Shown here: positions 62,600 through 64,000 of the stretch, piece after piece
How the letters are laid out: every line of letters begins with the position of its first letter
Numbering within the stretch: the first letter of the stretch is position 1
Source: Colwellia psychrerythraea
Lineage (GTDB): Bacteria; Pseudomonadota; Gammaproteobacteria; Enterobacterales; Alteromonadaceae
Length of the DNA: 64,000 bases
Assembly: GCF_000764225.1 (NCBI RefSeq)
Contig: NZ_JQED01000035.1
Location: 1-64,000 of the forward strand
Direction: 5' to 3'
Notes under the pieces: generated by a model
The model's input: the letters and a program-made list of their open reading frames with translations, nothing else
What the model was told of the DNA's origin: nothing
Database searches by the model: none
Translations under genes and position numbers: made by a program

Positions 62600-63667
62600 A
62601 TGGATGCTATAACACACATGTTTGTCGGTGCTTCGGTGGCTCAATTACCTCAGCAAGTAAAACAAAGTCAATCAAGGGTTTCATTAGGTTGGAAAAGTCG
62701 TGCACTCATTGGTGCATTATCAGCAATATTCCCTGATATTGACTACCTACTTTTTTTCTGGAATCCCTTAGAGTTTGTTGCCTATTGGCACCGAGCTGAG
62801 ACACATTCGCTACTCTTGGCTCCACTTTGGGCCTGGATCCTGTCAAAACTATTGATACGATTTTATGGTTGGCATCATCCTCCAATATTATTGTTCCAAA
62901 TATGTCTGGTCGGGATTTTATCTCATACATTGATTGATAGTTTAACCGCTTTTGGAACGCAATGGTTCGCACCGTTGAGTGACTACCGGGTTAACTGGGA
63001 TCTACTATTTGTTGTTGATGTCTATTTCACGTTAATGGCTTTGATCACACTGATATTAATTGTAGTCTTGCGAAATAAGACTTATCGGGTTTACTCATTT
63101 ATATTACCTTTGTGCTACCTATTGCTGGTTCTGCTATTTAAACAGCAGGCATACCTCCAACTTCCTTCCCCCGAAAAGAAGGAAGGTAAAAGTTCCTCGT
63201 CGCGAGTCCTTATTCCACAGCCATTTTCCCCTCTTTACTGGCATGTTATCGAACCGACAGAGCAAGGTATTAATCAGGCATATTTAAAGTTAGCTAATGA
63301 TGTTATCGCGGTTAACGTGAGCGAATTGCTTGGCGTTGATGTTTACCAAAATAGTTATTATTTACCACCACAACTTCGCTGGCACATGCAGTCACTAAAG
63401 CCCAAAGATATCGCTATGCAAAGAGATGTTAACCTAGTTTGGCAGCATAAAAAGTTCAGCGCTTTTCGAGACTTCGCAGAGTATCCGGTATTTTATAAAT
63501 ATCAAAAAACATCGACTAAAGTTTGTGTATGGTTTAGTGATTTGCGTTACCACTGGCCGAATATTATTCCTTCATTTCGATTCGGTATGTGCCGAGAAAA
63601 AGAACACTCCTGGCAACTTTATCGATTAAAATATTTTAGTGACGAGCAGGTTAAACTTATCAACTGA
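62600..63667 (+). CDS. YdjM/DUF457-family membrane-bound metal-dependent hydrolase-like protein
   Basis: Protein of 355 residues. The family start MDAITHMFVGASVAQ carries the first histidine. SAIFPDIDYL and HRAETHSLLLAPLWAWIL supply further conserved Asp and His residues, and HTLIDSLTAFGTQW follows. Five to six hydrophobic segments lie in the first 180 residues, followed by a periplasmic or cytoplasmic C-terminal part of about 170. E. coli YdjM is SOS-induced and of unknown activity. It is coupled to the TetR gene. Confidence 0.87.
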   Translation: MDAITHMFVGASVAQLPQQVKQSQSRVSLGWKSRALIGALSAIFPDIDYLLFFWNPLEFVAYWHRAETHSLLLAPLWAWILSKLLIRFYGWHHPPILLFQICLVGILSHTLIDSLTAFGTQWFAPLSDYRVNWDLLFVVDVYFTLMALITLILIVVLRNKTYRVYSFILPLCYLLLVLLFKQQAYLQLPSPEKKEGKSSSSRVLIPQPFSPLYWHVIEPTEQGINQAYLKLANDVIAVNVSELLGVDVYQNSYYLPPQLRWHMQSLKPKDIAMQRDVNLVWQHKKFSAFRDFAEYPVFYKYQKTSTKVCVWFSDLRYHWPNIIPSFRFGMCREKEHSWQLYRLKYFSDEQVKLIN

Positions 63668-64000
63668 TTGGAAAGTGTTGATTTTTCATTTGTTTAAACG
63701 TCACTAAAAATACAAACACTTCTCAGCTATTATTTGAAATACTCTCAGGAAGCAAAGAGCTAACCACTAAATGGTAAGTGTAATTATTGGCAAACTAAAA
63801 ACATTTAGTTTACCAATTAAGTATGGTTTGAATCAGGTGTAATAAACTATAACGTGGTAACAGTGATGGTTAACCCTACCTCGTAATGGGACACTTAACG
63901 CGATAAGGTTTGCTTCAAGCTCCCAGCTACTCAGTGGCTTATTTGTTTTTTATAAGTTATGTATCGAGTTAAAACCTTTGTCGAAATAGTAAAGCTCTAT
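63668..64000. other. Right-end intergenic region
   Basis: 333 bases without a supported gene. AAACTAAA and TTTAGTTT (63792-63799 with 63804-63811) form a hairpin flanked by TTGG and CCAA, a possible terminator of the YdjM-like gene without a T run. Confidence 0.4.

Overview
The window reads as chromosomal DNA of a marine gammaproteobacterium of the Alteromonadales, most likely Colwellia or a close relative. It is AT-rich and gene-dense, with large TonB-dependent receptors, a Shewanella/Colwellia-type ArfA and a proteobacterial dedicated sortase (Pds) regulatory module. This assignment rests on protein character only; no database search was possible.

Region 1 (1-25.4 kb) is a glycine betaine catabolic island. 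It starts with the N-terminus of a serine hydroxymethyltransferase (glyA) at the left edge. Next come the divergent gbcB and gbcA (glycine betaine demethylating Rieske oxygenase and its reductase) and a BCCT betaine transporter. A complete NAD-dependent formate dehydrogenase operon (fdsGBA, fdhD, fdsD) follows on the minus strand, then a GbdR-type regulator and an uncharacterised 630-residue membrane protein. The plus strand then carries an M19 dipeptidase-like protein, a V4R-domain protein, dgcA, dgcB, two Etf-like subunits and an MFS transporter. The chemistry fits together: betaine is demethylated stepwise to dimethylglycine and sarcosine, the C1 units leave as formaldehyde, and formate dehydrogenase can recover NADH for the oxygenase. 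The sarcosine oxidase and formaldehyde oxidation steps are not in view; the cluster probably continues to the left. Three perfect FNR-type boxes lie in front of gbcA, the transporter and gbdR, and the dipeptidase-dgc operon has a long leader rich in hairpins.

Region 2 (25.4-34.6 kb) is mixed: an outer-membrane porin, a beta-propeller (PD40) secreted protein, a membrane-anchored AraC-type regulator next to an amidohydrolase lipoprotein, the ribosome-rescue factor arfA with a hairpin across its stop codon, hemF, and an ammonium transporter with a possible NtrC site.

Region 3 (34.6-49.6 kb) looks like a phosphate-starvation block. A duplicated beta-helix lipoprotein with a TonB receptor, and a second TonB receptor with a purple-acid-phosphatase-like lipoprotein, each lie behind Pho-box-like sequences; the second is an exact match to the consensus half-sites. 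Between them are a GNAT-like protein, a SRAP/YedK protein, and a coupled pair made of an AraC regulator and a degenerate GGDEF protein that keeps the c-di-GMP inhibitory-site motif.

Region 4 (49.6-54.4 kb) holds pdsO, pdsR and pdsS, but neither a sortase nor a sortase target is in the window. A small lipoprotein follows. Region 5 (54.8-59 kb) is a methionine/sulfur cluster: mesX (DUF1852), mesD (core MetE-type methionine synthase), a TauE/SafE permease and a MetR-like LysR regulator. The right end (59-64 kb) has a small membrane protein, an AraC regulator with a DMT exporter, and a TetR regulator coupled to a YdjM-type membrane protein. I saw no rRNA, tRNA, CRISPR array, complete insertion sequence or phage genes.
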